Positions 45,011-55,195 of a stretch of DNA of 64,000 nucleotides are shown piece after piece. Numbering within the stretch: the stretch's first letter is position 1; each line of letters starts with the position of its first letter. The position numbers and the translations under genes were made by a program. Origin of the DNA: Kiloniella spongiae (GTDB lineage: Bacteria; Pseudomonadota; Alphaproteobacteria; Kiloniellales; Kiloniellaceae); assembly GCF_001026905.1 (NCBI RefSeq), contig NZ_LAQL01000015.1, positions 24,611 to 88,610 on the forward strand, read 5' to 3'. The notes under the pieces were generated by a model. The model was given only the letters and a program-made list of their open reading frames with translations. It was not told the origin of the DNA and made no database searches.

Positions 45011-45784
45011 CTATTGTGGCTTTTCGGCAATCAGCATGTAGTTCACATCTAGGTCTCTGGCATCCTGATGCCATTTATCCTGCATTGGGTTGTAAACGAT
45101 ACCCATCAAATCTTCAGTCTCTAGCCCATTGCGACGCAGCAGATCGACAAATTCTGATGGGCGCAGAAATTTGTTCCATTCATGGGTGCCACGTGGAACC
45201 CAGCGCAACAGGTATTCCGCGCCAACAATAGCAAGAAGGTATGATTTTTTGGTGCGGTTCAAAGTCGAGCCAAACATAGTGCCACCAGGTTTTACCAGAG
45301 CTGCGCAATCCCGACTATAGGCTTCGACATCTGCGACGTGCTCGATAACTTCCATGTTGATCACCGCATCGAATTGAGCGCCTTGTTCAACAAGCTCTTC
45401 CGCTGTCATATGGCGATAATCCATTTCAAGGCCGCTTTCTTCTGCATGGATTTGGGCGATTTCGATGTTTCTATGTGATGCGTCGATACTTGTGACTTTT
45501 GCTCCGAGCCGTGTAAGTGGTTCTGATAACAAGCCGCCGCCACACCCAATGTCTAGAATACTAAGCCCTTTGAGTGGGGTGAGGCCCGTGATGTCGCGAT
45601 CATGTTTCTTTGCGAGGTGATCGCGAATATAGCTAATGCGGACGGGGTTTAACTGATGAAGCGGCTTGAACTTGCCCAAAGGATCCCACCACTCATCTGC
45701 CATTGCTGCGAATTTTGATATTTCCTGCGGGTCAACGGTGATGCCGGATGCTTCATCTTTTTCGGGAGCTTGAACTGCGTTCAT
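45011..45784 (-). CDS. ubiG: Ubiquinone O-methyltransferase UbiG
   Basis: A 257-residue methyltransferase that performs both O-methylations in ubiquinone synthesis. Family marks are DEWWDPLGKFKPLHQLNPVRISYIRDHL at the N terminus, the SAM motif LSILDIGCGGGLLSEPLTRLGAKVTSIDAS, and the C-terminal WNKFLRPSEFVDLLRRNGL. Length is normal. It is divergent from lysC; the ubiG/lysC pair is conserved in this class. Confidence 0.96.
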   Translation of the reverse strand: MNAVQAPEKDEASGITVDPQEISKFAAMADEWWDPLGKFKPLHQLNPVRISYIRDHLAKKHDRDITGLTPLKGLSILDIGCGGGLLSEPLTRLGAKVTSIDASHRNIEIAQIHAEESGLEMDYRHMTAEELVEQGAQFDAVINMEVIEHVADVEAYSRDCAALVKPGGTMFGSTLNRTKKSYLLAIVGAEYLLRWVPRGTHEWNKFLRPSEFVDLLRRNGLETEDLMGIVYNPMQDKWHQDARDLDVNYMLIAEKPQ

Positions 45785-46023
45785 TGTGTTTTCTTACCAT
45801 CTTCTTCGTTGTCGTCACCTGGATAAAGGGACGAAAAATTTATCAACACATCTATACTGTTTTACATTTTACATGTGTGATTGCATTCGTTTTTCGCACG
45901 CATTTTCTTGCGTCACTGTGCCGTGCAGAGTATGGATATGTCGAGCCCAGAGAGCAACCGTTTGAAAGTCGTTTTTCGGGGCAGTGCGATTAAATATATA
46001 TTTTCCTCACAGGATGAGTTCCG

Positions 46024-47247
46024 ATGGCCCGAGTCGTTATGAAATTCGGTGGCACCTCGGTTGCTGATCTTGACCGAATTCGCAACGCTGCAAAGCGTGT
46101 TAAGCGAGAGGTTGAGGCGGGAAACGAGGTTGCGGTAGTTGTATCCGCAATGGCTGGTGTGACCAACCAGCTAGTCAGTTATGTTCAAGATGCTGGTTCG
46201 CTCTATGATCTGCGCGAGTATGATACAGTTGTATCATCTGGCGAGCAGGTGACATCAGGCTTACTTTCTATCGTGTTACAGGATATGGGAATTAATGCCC
46301 GGTCCTGGCTTGGTTGGCAAAGCCCGATTGTGACCAATGCGGCACATGGTAGTGCCCGTATTGAGCGAATTGAGGTCGACGATATTATTCGTCGCTTTGG
46401 GGAAGGTCAGGTTGCTGTCTTTGCCGGTTTCCAAGGTGTTGGGCCTGATGGTCGAATTTCCACATTGGGCCGTGGTGGATCTGATACTTCGGCGGTGGCG
46501 ATTGCGGCGGCTTTAAAAGCGGATCGTTGCGACATCTATACGGACGTTGATGGTATTTATACGACTGATCCTCGTATTGTGACCAAAGCTCGTAAGATGG
46601 AAAAGATCACCTATGAGGAAATGTTAGAGCTTGCTTCCCAGGGGGCAAAAGTTTTGCAGACCCGCTCGGTCGAAATGGCCATGAAGCACGGGGTGCGCGT
46701 TCAAGTTCTTTCCAGCTTCGAAGACAAGCCCGGAACTTTAGTTGTAGACGAGGAAGAAATCGTGGAACAGGCAATCGTAAGTGGCATCGCCTATAATCGT
46801 GATGAAGCGAAAATTACACTCCGTAGCGTAAGAGATACGCCGGGTGTTGCGGCAAGCATTTTTGGTCCTTTGACAGATAATGCGATTAATGTGGACATGA
46901 TTGTTCAAAATATATCTGCCGATAAAAAAACCACGGACATGACCTTTACCGTTGCCAAGGCCGAACTGGATAGAGCTATTAAAGTTCTGGAAGACAGCAG
47001 CAACGGATTGAAATATGACAGTCTGGATTCAGATCCCGCTGTTGCTAAGATCTCTGTTATTGGTGTTGGTATGCGCTCTCATGCGGGTGTTGCCCAGAAA
47101 ATGTTCTCTGCCTTGGCTGAGAAGGGGATCAACATCGAAGTGATTTCGACATCTGAAATTAAAATTTCTGTATTGGTTGCCGAAGAATATACAGAGCTGG
47201 CTTTGCGTAGCCTGCACACTGCATACGGCCTTGATTCAGAAGATTAA
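46024..47247 (+). CDS. lysC: Aspartate kinase LysC
   Basis: A 407-residue aspartokinase that phosphorylates aspartate, the first step toward lysine, threonine and methionine. The N terminus ([23 protein letters not shown]) and kinase core ([40 protein letters not shown]) are typical. Two C-terminal ACT domains (from about residue 265; [15 protein letters not shown] and [38 protein letters not shown]) suggest feedback control by lysine or threonine. It is followed by ptsP after 167 bases containing a hairpin. Confidence 0.97.
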   Translation: MARVVMKFGGTSVADLDRIRNAAKRVKREVEAGNEVAVVVSAMAGVTNQLVSYVQDAGSLYDLREYDTVVSSGEQVTSGLLSIVLQDMGINARSWLGWQSPIVTNAAHGSARIERIEVDDIIRRFGEGQVAVFAGFQGVGPDGRISTLGRGGSDTSAVAIAAALKADRCDIYTDVDGIYTTDPRIVTKARKMEKITYEEMLELASQGAKVLQTRSVEMAMKHGVRVQVLSSFEDKPGTLVVDEEEIVEQAIVSGIAYNRDEAKITLRSVRDTPGVAASIFGPLTDNAINVDMIVQNISADKKTTDMTFTVAKAELDRAIKVLEDSSNGLKYDSLDSDPAVAKISVIGVGMRSHAGVAQKMFSALAEKGINIEVISTSEIKISVLVAEEYTELALRSLHTAYGLDSED

Positions 47248-47320
47248 TATTATAGTATTAATTCTGTAATCGGTTTTCATAGATAAGCAGTACTTTAAAA
47301 CCGACATAGGATTTATTTTG

Positions 47321-47365
47321 TTGGGTTATTGGCGCCGGGCTATTGGCTCTGGGCTAATAACCCAA
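47321..47365. other. Inverted repeat between lysC and ptsP
   Basis: TTGGGTTATT (47321-47330) pairs perfectly with AATAACCCAA (47356-47365) around a 25-base loop containing GGGCTATTGGCTCTGGGCT. There is no proper T run afterwards. It may weaken readthrough from lysC or be a leader fold of ptsP. Confidence 0.5.
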
Positions 47366-47414
47366 TATTTATAAGAACCTGAATTTTTCACTGGTTGCGA
47401 GGACGCTGGATCTG

Positions 47415-49697
47415 ATGACAGGCAAGAATGACAAAACATCGGCTTGGGGTGGTTCACGTCGTTTGTTGAAGCTCTTGCGTGATCAGATGAAGGGCAAGTC
47501 CACCAATCAGGAACGCCTGGCGCAAACGGTTAATCTGATTGCGCGGGATATGAACGCAGAAGTGTGCTCTATCTACGTGATGCGTCGCGGTGAGTATCTA
47601 GAACTTGCGGCGACTATGGGCCTGAAGCCCGAAGCCGTTTATCAAACACGTTTGCACAAAGGTGAAGGTATCGTCGGGCAGTGTGCTGCACTGGCCTTGC
47701 CCATGGCTGTTTCTGATGCGCCGCGTCATCCTAATTTTGCCTACCGTCCTGAGACAGGTGAAGAGCCTTACCAATCCATGTTGGGGGTGCCAATCCTGCG
47801 AAGCGGGCGTGTTCTGGGCGTTATAGCTGTTCAGAATGTTACCCACCGCCACTACGATGAAGAAGAAGTTGAAGCCCTGGAAACAATCGCGATGGTTCTG
47901 GCTGAGCTTATTGCAGGAGGGGCCCTTTCTGTCTCGGCGCTTGAAGCTGAGAGTTCGAAGGAAGAGTTAGAGAAACCTGATAGAATCAAAGGTCTTTGCC
48001 TTAACGAAGGCATGGGTATAGGTCAGGCGGTTTTTCATAACCGTGGTATCGTCATCAACCGTATTATTGCTGATGATATCGACGAAGAAGTTGAACGACT
48101 GGAACAAACCGTCAAGGGAATGCGCTCATCAATAGATGAGATGCTCACCAGAACCGATATTGCCGCGATGGGGGAACAGCGCGAGGTCCTTGAAACCTAT
48201 CGGATGTTTGCTGAAGACAGGGGGTGGGTCGGTAAAATCACCGAGGCAATTCGTGTCGGGGGAATGACTGCAGAGGCTGCAGTTCAGAAAATTCAAAATG
48301 AAACCCGCTCACGGATGAGCAAGATCAGCGATCCTTATCTGAGGGAACGCCTGGCTGATTTGGATGATCTTGCCAATCGTCTTTTGCACCACCTGCTTGA
48401 TTTGGACGAAGACAAGCCCGAATTGCCTGATGAATTTATTCTTCTGGCGCGTACGCTTGGTCCGGCGGAACTTCTTGATTATGATTGGGATCGTCTTAAA
48501 GGCGTTGTTCTGGAAGAAGGCTCTCCAACAGCGCATGTTGCTTTGGTTGCTCAGGCCCTGGAGCTTCCCATTATTGGACGGTGTCGGGATGTATTGACCC
48601 GCATTCGTGAAGGAGACATGGTTGTTCTTGATGCATCGCATGATCAAGTCTTTGCGCGTCCAAAAGATGATGTACTCAGGACCTTACGGACGAGTGTTAA
48701 GGATAAGAAACTCCGATGGGCAGAAGTTTCTGCTGGCCAGGAACTCGCCCCTATTAGCTTGGATAACCAACGTATATCCCTGAATGTTAATGTTGGCTTG
48801 TTGATGGATTTGCCGCACATGCATGCCGCAGGTGCAGATGGTGTTGGGTTGTACCGGACCGAAGTCCCTTTTATGGTGCGCAAGTCTTTCCCAGATGTCG
48901 CTGAACAAGCCGAATTGTATCGCAAGGCGATGGACCGGGCCGAAGGAAAATCGGTTGTCTTCCGAACACTGGATGTTGGGGGGGATAAAGTTCTTCCTTA
49001 TTGGTCAAGCGTGGCCGAGGAAAACCCGGCTATGGGATGGCGTGCTATTCGCATCGGTCTTGATCGCCCGGCTTTGTTACGCCAGCAGTTGCGTGCTCTT
49101 ATTCGTGCCTGTGCGGGACGTCGACTTGATGTGATGTTTCCTATGATATCCGAAACAGCAGAATTTAAAGCTGCGCGTGCACTGCTGGATAGAGAATTGG
49201 AACGAGAGAAAACCATTGGTGGTGTCTTGCCTGAAAAAATAAGGGTAGGAGCGATGTTGGAAGTTCCAGCCTTGATTTGGCAGTTAGCTCCTCTATGCCA
49301 AGAGGTCGACTTTCTTTCTGTTGGTAGTAATGATCTGTTGCAGTTTGTTTTTGCTACGGATCGAGGCAATACGCGATTGGCACGCCGATATGATGCATTG
49401 AATCCTGGCGTACTTAAAATGATGCAAAATATCGCAGAAACAACACATCGGGCAGGTGTTGATCTGTCCCTTTGTGGTGATATGGCGGGACAGCCGATAG
49501 AAGCTATGGCGCTTATTGGATGTGGTTTTAAATCTCTATCGATGCCTGCACAACAGGTGCCTGGTGCTAAAAAAATGGTGCGCTCGCTGGATGTGGATAG
49601 CATCAAACAGTTCGTAACGGGCTTGTTGGAGAGACCGGACCACAGTGTTCGTAGTGAATTAGAGAACTATGCCAAAACGGCAAGCGTTGTGATTTAA
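47415..49697 (+). CDS. ptsP: PEP-protein phosphotransferase PtsP (enzyme I of the nitrogen PTS)
   Basis: A 760-residue EI-Ntr. The N-terminal GAF domain (about residues 15-165; VNLIARDMNAEVCSIYVM) senses a small ligand, glutamine in studied relatives. The phosphotransferase part has the active-site His in EGSPTAHVALVAQALELPIIG, and the PEP-binding barrel has YRTEVPFM, FRTLDVGGDKVLPYW and SVGSNDLLQFVFATDR, with the catalytic Cys in SLCGDMAG. It passes phosphate from PEP to NPr and then EIIA-Ntr, and links carbon and nitrogen status. Those partners are not in the window. Confidence 0.96.
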   Translation: MTGKNDKTSAWGGSRRLLKLLRDQMKGKSTNQERLAQTVNLIARDMNAEVCSIYVMRRGEYLELAATMGLKPEAVYQTRLHKGEGIVGQCAALALPMAVSDAPRHPNFAYRPETGEEPYQSMLGVPILRSGRVLGVIAVQNVTHRHYDEEEVEALETIAMVLAELIAGGALSVSALEAESSKEELEKPDRIKGLCLNEGMGIGQAVFHNRGIVINRIIADDIDEEVERLEQTVKGMRSSIDEMLTRTDIAAMGEQREVLETYRMFAEDRGWVGKITEAIRVGGMTAEAAVQKIQNETRSRMSKISDPYLRERLADLDDLANRLLHHLLDLDEDKPELPDEFILLARTLGPAELLDYDWDRLKGVVLEEGSPTAHVALVAQALELPIIGRCRDVLTRIREGDMVVLDASHDQVFARPKDDVLRTLRTSVKDKKLRWAEVSAGQELAPISLDNQRISLNVNVGLLMDLPHMHAAGADGVGLYRTEVPFMVRKSFPDVAEQAELYRKAMDRAEGKSVVFRTLDVGGDKVLPYWSSVAEENPAMGWRAIRIGLDRPALLRQQLRALIRACAGRRLDVMFPMISETAEFKAARALLDRELEREKTIGGVLPEKIRVGAMLEVPALIWQLAPLCQEVDFLSVGSNDLLQFVFATDRGNTRLARRYDALNPGVLKMMQNIAETTHRAGVDLSLCGDMAGQPIEAMALIGCGFKSLSMPAQQVPGAKKMVRSLDVDSIKQFVTGLLERPDHSVRSELENYAKTASVVI

Positions 49698-49807
49698 AAT
49701 AGATTTATTTGTTGTTTGTTACTGAATTTGTTACAACTTTCCCCTACGCGCCACAGGTGACTAGCGCTTAATACTAAGCGATGGTCACAGCTTGCAGGGA
49801 GGGGATT

Positions 49808-51058
49808 GTGGAAGCGATGCCGGAATCACGGGAAAATACATCCGGGGTAGATACCTCGGAAAATAACCAGCCAACGATAACTGTTGCGGAAATCCTTCGT
49901 ACTGGCCGGGAAAAACGCGGACAGGATTTGCGTTCTGTCGCGAATATTCTTCGTATCAGATATGTATTTCTGGAAGCGATTGAACGTGGCGATTTCGCCA
50001 GCTTACCGGGAGACACCTATGCATATGGTTTTGTGCGGACCTATGCGGGGTATCTGAACCTTGATAAAGACGAAATTGTTCGACAGTTCAAACAGGAAGT
50101 TCAAAATTATGGTGATCGGAAGCAATTAGTTTTTCCAACGCCGGTCCCAGAAAGCAAGACTCCTGGGTTGGCTATTCTTTTGATGTCTATCGTTCTGCTT
50201 GGTGTCGCTTATGGCGGATGGACCGCAATATCCCGTTTCGATGTGGATATATCTGAATGGGTCCCTTTCCTGTCAGAGAATAAAGCGGATACTGCAGTTG
50301 AAGATCCTGTTGATGAAAATGTATCTGCAACAGACACGGTTGATGTTGCTTCTACTGCTGAAGAGAGCGCTTCTGAAGCCGATAGCGATGTTGAAAGTAG
50401 TGTAGCGACCATTGATGCTGCATCAGTTAACAGCGTTCAGGATAGTGATAGTTCAACTTCAGAAGAAGCGGTGACGAACGATGCTTCGGAAGTTCAAAGC
50501 CAAAGTGTGCCAGAAACACCAGAAGTAGTCTCGACCACCACAGTTCCCGAGGCTGTTGCAGTTGAAACACAACCGCAAACGGTTCCCGAAGTGCCTGAAG
50601 TCTCCTTAACGGGGAATGCTGAGCAGGGGGATGTGGCTGTTTCAGACATTGCGGCTGAAGATTTAACATCTGAAGATATTGCGAATGAGAATACGTCCGA
50701 AGCTGATCAGGTATCAGCCGAAACATCAGTGGCGGCTGTAACACCACCACCACCACCAGAACCGGAAGTCTTTGGTGATGAAGTCGAGGATTCACCGATC
50801 TCTATCCACGCAGAACGCGATACATGGATGCATATTGTGAATGGATCAGGTGAGGCGATCTTCAGCCGAGTTCTCAGAGCCGGATCGGTTTATAATGTGC
50901 CTAAACGGGATGATTTGGTCATGGCCACGGGGAATGCCGGTGGTATCACCATTAAATTGAACGGTAATGATCTGCCTAAACTCGGTTCTCTCGGGGCTGT
51001 TCGAAGGGATATTGTGCTTTCGGAAGAAGGACTATTGGAGTCAATTACAGCAGAATAA
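49808..51058 (+). CDS. RodZ-like membrane protein (HTH_25 and DUF4115 domains)
   Basis: A protein of about 416 residues. The N-terminal HTH_25 domain (VAEILRTGREKRGQDLRSVANILRIRYVFLEAIERGDFASLPGDTYAYGFVRTYAGYL) is followed by one membrane helix (about residues 120-145), a periplasmic linker of about 170 residues dominated by Glu, Ser, Val, Thr and Pro, and a C-terminal DUF4115 domain (ISIHAERDTWMHIVNGSGEAIFSRVLRAGSVYNVP). RodZ links MreB to the elongation machinery. The GTG at 49808 is chosen because GGAGG ends 5 bases before it; an ATG 9 bases further is an alternative. It lies between ptsP and ispG. Confidence 0.87.
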   Translation: MEAMPESRENTSGVDTSENNQPTITVAEILRTGREKRGQDLRSVANILRIRYVFLEAIERGDFASLPGDTYAYGFVRTYAGYLNLDKDEIVRQFKQEVQNYGDRKQLVFPTPVPESKTPGLAILLMSIVLLGVAYGGWTAISRFDVDISEWVPFLSENKADTAVEDPVDENVSATDTVDVASTAEESASEADSDVESSVATIDAASVNSVQDSDSSTSEEAVTNDASEVQSQSVPETPEVVSTTTVPEAVAVETQPQTVPEVPEVSLTGNAEQGDVAVSDIAAEDLTSEDIANENTSEADQVSAETSVAAVTPPPPPEPEVFGDEVEDSPISIHAERDTWMHIVNGSGEAIFSRVLRAGSVYNVPKRDDLVMATGNAGGITIKLNGNDLPKLGSLGAVRRDIVLSEEGLLESITAE

Positions 51059-51095
51059 AAACATTCTGTTTCAGAAGGTTATTCACTTTTGGTTT

Positions 51096-51131
51096 AAAGG
51101 CGCAGTTGTGAAACTGCGCCTTTTCTTTTTT
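51096..51131 (+). terminator. Intrinsic terminator after the RodZ-like gene
   Basis: AAAGGCGCAGTT pairs with AACTGCGCCTTT around a 4-base loop and is followed by TTCTTTTTT. It separates the gene from ispG. Confidence 0.92.
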
Positions 51132-51243
51132 CTGTCACTATTGTGCGTTTGAATAGGTGGTATCACATAAGGGGTTTCAGCTTGAATTATCGTTCAAGAA
51201 AGCGCATGTTTCCTTTGCTTTTTTAGGGCACAGAGAGAGTTTG

Positions 51244-52377
51244 ATGAGTATACGTCCTTGGCGAGACATTGTTCGCCGGAAATCACGACAGGTAATGGTT
51301 GGTAATGTTCCCGTTGGCGGAGACGCCCCCATTACTGTTCAATCAATGACAAACACCTTGACGACAGACGTGAAAGCGACTGTTGAACAGATTCAGGCAA
51401 TGGAAGAAGCTGGGGCAGATATCGTTCGTGTATCCTGTCCGGATGAAGAATCGTCCAGAGCTTTAAAGGAAATTGTCAAAGAAGTCTCAGTGCCGATTGT
51501 TGCAGATATTCATTTCCATTATAAACGCGCGATAGAGGCCGCAGAATCTGGTGCAGCATGTTTACGGATTAATCCGGGGAACATTGGCAAGCGCGAAAAA
51601 GTGCTGGAAGTGGTTAGTGCTGCCAAAGATCATGGCTGTTCCATGCGTATCGGTGTGAATGCCGGATCTTTGGAAAAGCATTTATTGGATCGTTTCGGCG
51701 AACCCTGTCCGGATGCTATGGTGGAATCAGCCCTTGGTCATATCCGTATTCTGGAAGATCTTGATTTTAGAGAGTTCAAAATCTCCTGTAAAGCTTCAGA
51801 CGTTTTCATGGCCGTTGCTGCCTATATGCAATTAGGCGAAGTGTGTGATTATCCATTGCATATTGGTGTCACAGAGGCTGGCGGTCTTCGCACGGGAACG
51901 ATTAAATCGTCTATTGGTTTGGGAAGTCTTTTGTGGTCGGGTATCGGCGATACGTTGCGTGTTTCTCTGTCTGCCGATCCGGTTGAAGAAATTAAAGTTG
52001 GTTTTGATATTCTGAAATCTCTGGGCCTAAGACACCGTGGAGTGAATGTTATTTCCTGTCCGTCCTGTGCCCGTCAGCAATTTGATGTGATCAGTACGGT
52101 TTCTGTCTTGGAAGAAAGACTGAGCCACATTACGACACCAATGACTGTTTCAGTTATTGGCTGTGTGGTTAACGGCCCCGGCGAAGCAACCATGACCGAT
52201 ATTGGTCTGACTGGTGGCGGTAAAGGAACCCATCAGATCTATGTGGCTGGTATGCCTGACCATCGACTGAAAGATAAAAGCATTGTTGATCATTTAGTGG
52301 GGATGATCGAAACCAAGGCGGCGGAAATCGAAGACGCAATTGCCCGGGGCGAAACACCACAGCAGATGGGTCACTAA
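51244..52377 (+). CDS. ispG: HMBPP synthase IspG
   Basis: A 377-residue iron-sulfur enzyme that makes HMBPP from MEcPP in the non-mevalonate isoprenoid pathway. The barrel ([43 protein letters not shown]) and the C-terminal cluster ligands ([12 protein letters not shown] and [10 protein letters not shown]) are intact. I start at the ATG at 51244 ([12 protein letters not shown]), which has AGAGAG ahead and gives normal length; a further 29 open codons upstream are not family-like. It precedes hisS. Confidence 0.96.
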   Translation: MSIRPWRDIVRRKSRQVMVGNVPVGGDAPITVQSMTNTLTTDVKATVEQIQAMEEAGADIVRVSCPDEESSRALKEIVKEVSVPIVADIHFHYKRAIEAAESGAACLRINPGNIGKREKVLEVVSAAKDHGCSMRIGVNAGSLEKHLLDRFGEPCPDAMVESALGHIRILEDLDFREFKISCKASDVFMAVAAYMQLGEVCDYPLHIGVTEAGGLRTGTIKSSIGLGSLLWSGIGDTLRVSLSADPVEEIKVGFDILKSLGLRHRGVNVISCPSCARQQFDVISTVSVLEERLSHITTPMTVSVIGCVVNGPGEATMTDIGLTGGGKGTHQIYVAGMPDHRLKDKSIVDHLVGMIETKAAEIEDAIARGETPQQMGH

Positions 52378-52392
52378 TCATTTTCTCTACAA

Positions 52393-52446
52393 AGCCTTTA
52401 TAAAAGTATGTGGCTCGCTATCGTGGCTATGTACTTTTAAAAGGCT
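52393..52446. other. Long hairpin between ispG and hisS
   Basis: The arms AGCCTTTATAAAAGTA (52393-52408) and TACTTTTAAAAGGCT (52432-52446) pair along about 15 bp with one bulge. The loop carries two GTGGCT copies. The flanking T run is poor, so this is either a weak terminator or a leader structure of hisS. Confidence 0.55.
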
Positions 52447-52515
52447 ATTCCCTATAACCATTCCGGTTATTCTTAACCCATATTCTTTTTTGTTTCTTTC
52501 AGGAGAACCCTAACG

Positions 52516-53760
52516 ATGTCTTCTCTGCAACCTGTTCGCGGTACGCATGACCTTTTTGGCGACGATATGCGTCGACATCGCGAAGTGTTGAATATCGGGC
52601 GCGAGATTGCCAATCGTTTCGGGTACGACGAAATTATTACGCCTATTTTTGAAAAAACAGAAGTCTTCAAGCGTACCTTGGGTGATACTTCTGATGTTGT
52701 CACCAAAGAGATGTATACCTTCGCCACCAAGGGCGGGGATGAAATTACACTGCGCCCGGAAAATACCGCAGGTGTTGCCCGTGCTTTTATGTCCAACGGA
52801 CTAAGCCAACAGTTGCCCGTTAAGTTCTTTTATGGCGGCCCAATGTTTCGCCATGAGCGCCCGCAAAAGGGTAGACAGAGACAATTCCATCAGGCTGGTG
52901 TCGAACTTCTGGGCGTTGATAAGCCACAAGGGGATGTCGAGATTATTTCTCTTGGCGTGCATTTTCTTAAAGAACTTGGCGTCTATGAGAATACGACGCT
53001 GGAGCTCAATACACTTGGGGATGTTGAAAGTCGTCAGGCTTATCGTACCGCGTTGATTGAATACTTCTCTGCGTTCAAAGATCAGCTTTCGGAAGATAGC
53101 CTGAGCCGACTAGAGAAAAACCCACTGCGGATTCTGGATTCAAAAGACGAAGGTGATAAAAAGCTTGTGGTAGATGCGCCTGTTTTCTCTGACTATCTCA
53201 ATGATTTGAGCAAAGATTTTTTTGCACAGGTCAAAAATGGTCTGGATGCATTGGGTATTTCTTATGAAATAAACCCGCGTCTTGTACGGGGGTTGGATTA
53301 TTACTGTCACACTGCTTTCGAATTTACTACGTCGGCACTAGGGGCTCAGGGTACTGTTCTGGCCGGTGGTCGCTATGATGGATTGATCAAAACCATGGGC
53401 GGTCCAACAACCCCGGGTGTTGGTTGGGCCTCGGGCATTGAGCGTTTGGCTATGTTGATGACACGTCAGGTCACCGAGCCGAAGCCAGTTGTTATTATTC
53501 CTATGGGGGAAGCCGCAGAAGCAAGGGCGCAAACTCTGGCTGATGAACTCAGGTATGCGGCATATCGTGTCGAAGTTGGATTTAGTGGCAACCTTAAAAA
53601 GCGTTTGAACAGGGCTAATAAACAAAATGCCTGTGCTGCGATTATTATGGGGGATGATGAACTGGCTGCGAATTCTGTAACGCTTCGTGATCTTTCAAGC
53701 GGTGAGCAAGAACTTGTTAAGCTTGATGTTTTGGCTAACAAGCTGACGGTTTATCGCTGA
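52516..53760 (+). CDS. hisS: Histidyl-tRNA synthetase
   Basis: A 414-residue class II synthetase. It begins LQPVRGTHDLFGDDMRRHREVLNIGREIANRFGYDEIITPIFEKTEVFKRTLG; the class motifs and histidine-binding segments are seen in LRPENTAGVARAF, YGGPMFRHERPQKGRQRQFHQAGVELLG (motif 2), LVRGLDYYCHTAFEF (HisA motif) and GVGWASGIERLAMLM (motif 3). The C-terminal anticodon-binding domain follows (VVIIPMGEAAEARAQTLADELR). AGGAG lies 11 bases before the start. Length is normal. Confidence 0.97.
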   Translation: MSSLQPVRGTHDLFGDDMRRHREVLNIGREIANRFGYDEIITPIFEKTEVFKRTLGDTSDVVTKEMYTFATKGGDEITLRPENTAGVARAFMSNGLSQQLPVKFFYGGPMFRHERPQKGRQRQFHQAGVELLGVDKPQGDVEIISLGVHFLKELGVYENTTLELNTLGDVESRQAYRTALIEYFSAFKDQLSEDSLSRLEKNPLRILDSKDEGDKKLVVDAPVFSDYLNDLSKDFFAQVKNGLDALGISYEINPRLVRGLDYYCHTAFEFTTSALGAQGTVLAGGRYDGLIKTMGGPTTPGVGWASGIERLAMLMTRQVTEPKPVVIIPMGEAAEARAQTLADELRYAAYRVEVGFSGNLKKRLNRANKQNACAAIIMGDDELAANSVTLRDLSSGEQELVKLDVLANKLTVYR

Positions 53761-53822
53761 ACTGTACAGATCCGGCAAAAGAGGCCTAAAATGACCTCTC
53801 TTGCTTACAATCGTGATAACGT

Positions 53823-55193
53823 ATGAATTCAGTTCCGCCCTTTATACCTGAGCACCCTTTGATCGAACGCTCTGATCAGTTTGATCAGCTGGCGATTATT
53901 GGTGTCAGCGCAAGGACAGCAGGGCGACGTTTGCGCGATACTCTTTTTGTTGAAGAACCGGATTATTCATCGATCCTTGATAAATTAAAGAGCGATGACA
54001 AACGAAGCGTTGTCTTGATTGCAACCTGTGAACGATTTGACTTTGTTCTAGGCCAACTCGGAAACGAAGATATTGATTTTTATCAAAATATAATCGCGCA
54101 AGAAGCTAATGTCGATCTGGAGACATTTCAGAAACAGAGCTATCAGCACACGGGATTTGATGCTTTACGCCACCTTTTTGCTGTTGCGGCATCACTGGAT
54201 AGTCTCATTGTCGGAGAGCCGCAAATTTTAGGGCAGGTGAAAGAATGTCATCGTGTCTCTAAAAGCTTGGGGTTAACGGATAGTTTTCTTGATAGCGTAT
54301 TTGATGCCAGCCTTGTTTCTGCAAAGCGTGTCCGAACTGAAACGACAATTGCGCAACAACCAATTTCTCTCGCATCTTCGGCCTTACAGGTTGCCCGCGG
54401 TATTCATGGTGATTTGACAAGATGCACGGTTTCTTTAATCGGTAGTGGTGAAGTCGGGGAATTGCTCTGTCAGGAATTCAAAGGCGTCGGTATTGGTAAC
54501 CTTGTCATCACGCACCCCAAAATCGGACGCAGTCAAACGGCAAGCTTTCGCCTCGGAGGGGAGGTTTGTCCTTGGAACCAGCTGGATGATCTGATTTTCA
54601 GAAGCGACATTGTTTTGTCTGCATATGGCGGTGGTGACCACATTCTTTCAACGCTGAATGTTGGCGGTGCTCTTCGTAAAAGAAAGCGGAAACCCGTTTT
54701 CTTTATTGATACCACAGCCGCACGGGATATTGCCCCGGATGTGAATGATCTGGATGGCGCTTATTCCTATAATCTTGATGATCTTGAAAGCGTCGCCAAG
54801 CAGGGTAAAGTTCACCGCGAAGCTGCAATGATGGCGGCGTGGAAGGTGCTTGGTGATGAAATGCAAGCTTTCATCCGGGCAAAAGCAGAAAGGCAGGCCG
54901 TTCCTGCCATTGCCGTTATTCGCAAACATTTTGAAACACTACGATCACACGTTTTGCTTGAAGCTGGCGAAAATGCGGATGCTGCAACCCGGTTGTTGAT
55001 TAATCGGCTATTGCATAATCCTCAGGTGGTCTTAAAAGAGATTGCCAGGGAAGACCCCGATGGACATGTGCAGTTGGAACAATTGCTTTATCGGTTTTTT
55101 GGTATAGAGACTGCTCTACCTGATAATGGTAAAGAAAATGATGAGTCCACAGGAAGCTGTGAACTCTTAGAGAATGATGGAAAAGAGGACTGA
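53823..55193 (+). CDS. hemA: Glutamyl-tRNA reductase HemA
   Basis: A 456-residue enzyme that reduces glutamyl-tRNA to glutamate-1-semialdehyde, the first step of the C5 heme route. The catalytic Cys lies in [14 protein letters not shown] (usually TCNRVE), followed by [36 protein letters not shown], a near-perfect family segment. The NADPH domain ([18 protein letters not shown]) and C-terminal dimerisation domain ([18 protein letters not shown]) are present. The N terminus and NADPH loop deviate from the common form. Most alphaproteobacteria use ALA synthase instead, so a C5-type HemA is informative about lineage. It is 2 bases upstream of prfA. Confidence 0.9.
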   Translation: MNSVPPFIPEHPLIERSDQFDQLAIIGVSARTAGRRLRDTLFVEEPDYSSILDKLKSDDKRSVVLIATCERFDFVLGQLGNEDIDFYQNIIAQEANVDLETFQKQSYQHTGFDALRHLFAVAASLDSLIVGEPQILGQVKECHRVSKSLGLTDSFLDSVFDASLVSAKRVRTETTIAQQPISLASSALQVARGIHGDLTRCTVSLIGSGEVGELLCQEFKGVGIGNLVITHPKIGRSQTASFRLGGEVCPWNQLDDLIFRSDIVLSAYGGGDHILSTLNVGGALRKRKRKPVFFIDTTAARDIAPDVNDLDGAYSYNLDDLESVAKQGKVHREAAMMAAWKVLGDEMQAFIRAKAERQAVPAIAVIRKHFETLRSHVLLEAGENADAATRLLINRLLHNPQVVLKEIAREDPDGHVQLEQLLYRFFGIETALPDNGKENDESTGSCELLENDGKED

Positions 55194-55195
55194 AC

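Noticed and set aside
48998..49606. A 202-codon open frame antisense to ptsP
   Set aside because: It lies within the conserved enzyme I domain and has no recognisable features.
51157..51243. An N-terminal extension of IspG by 29 residues
   Set aside because: The family begins at MSIRPWRDI; the extension lies between the upstream terminator and the real start.
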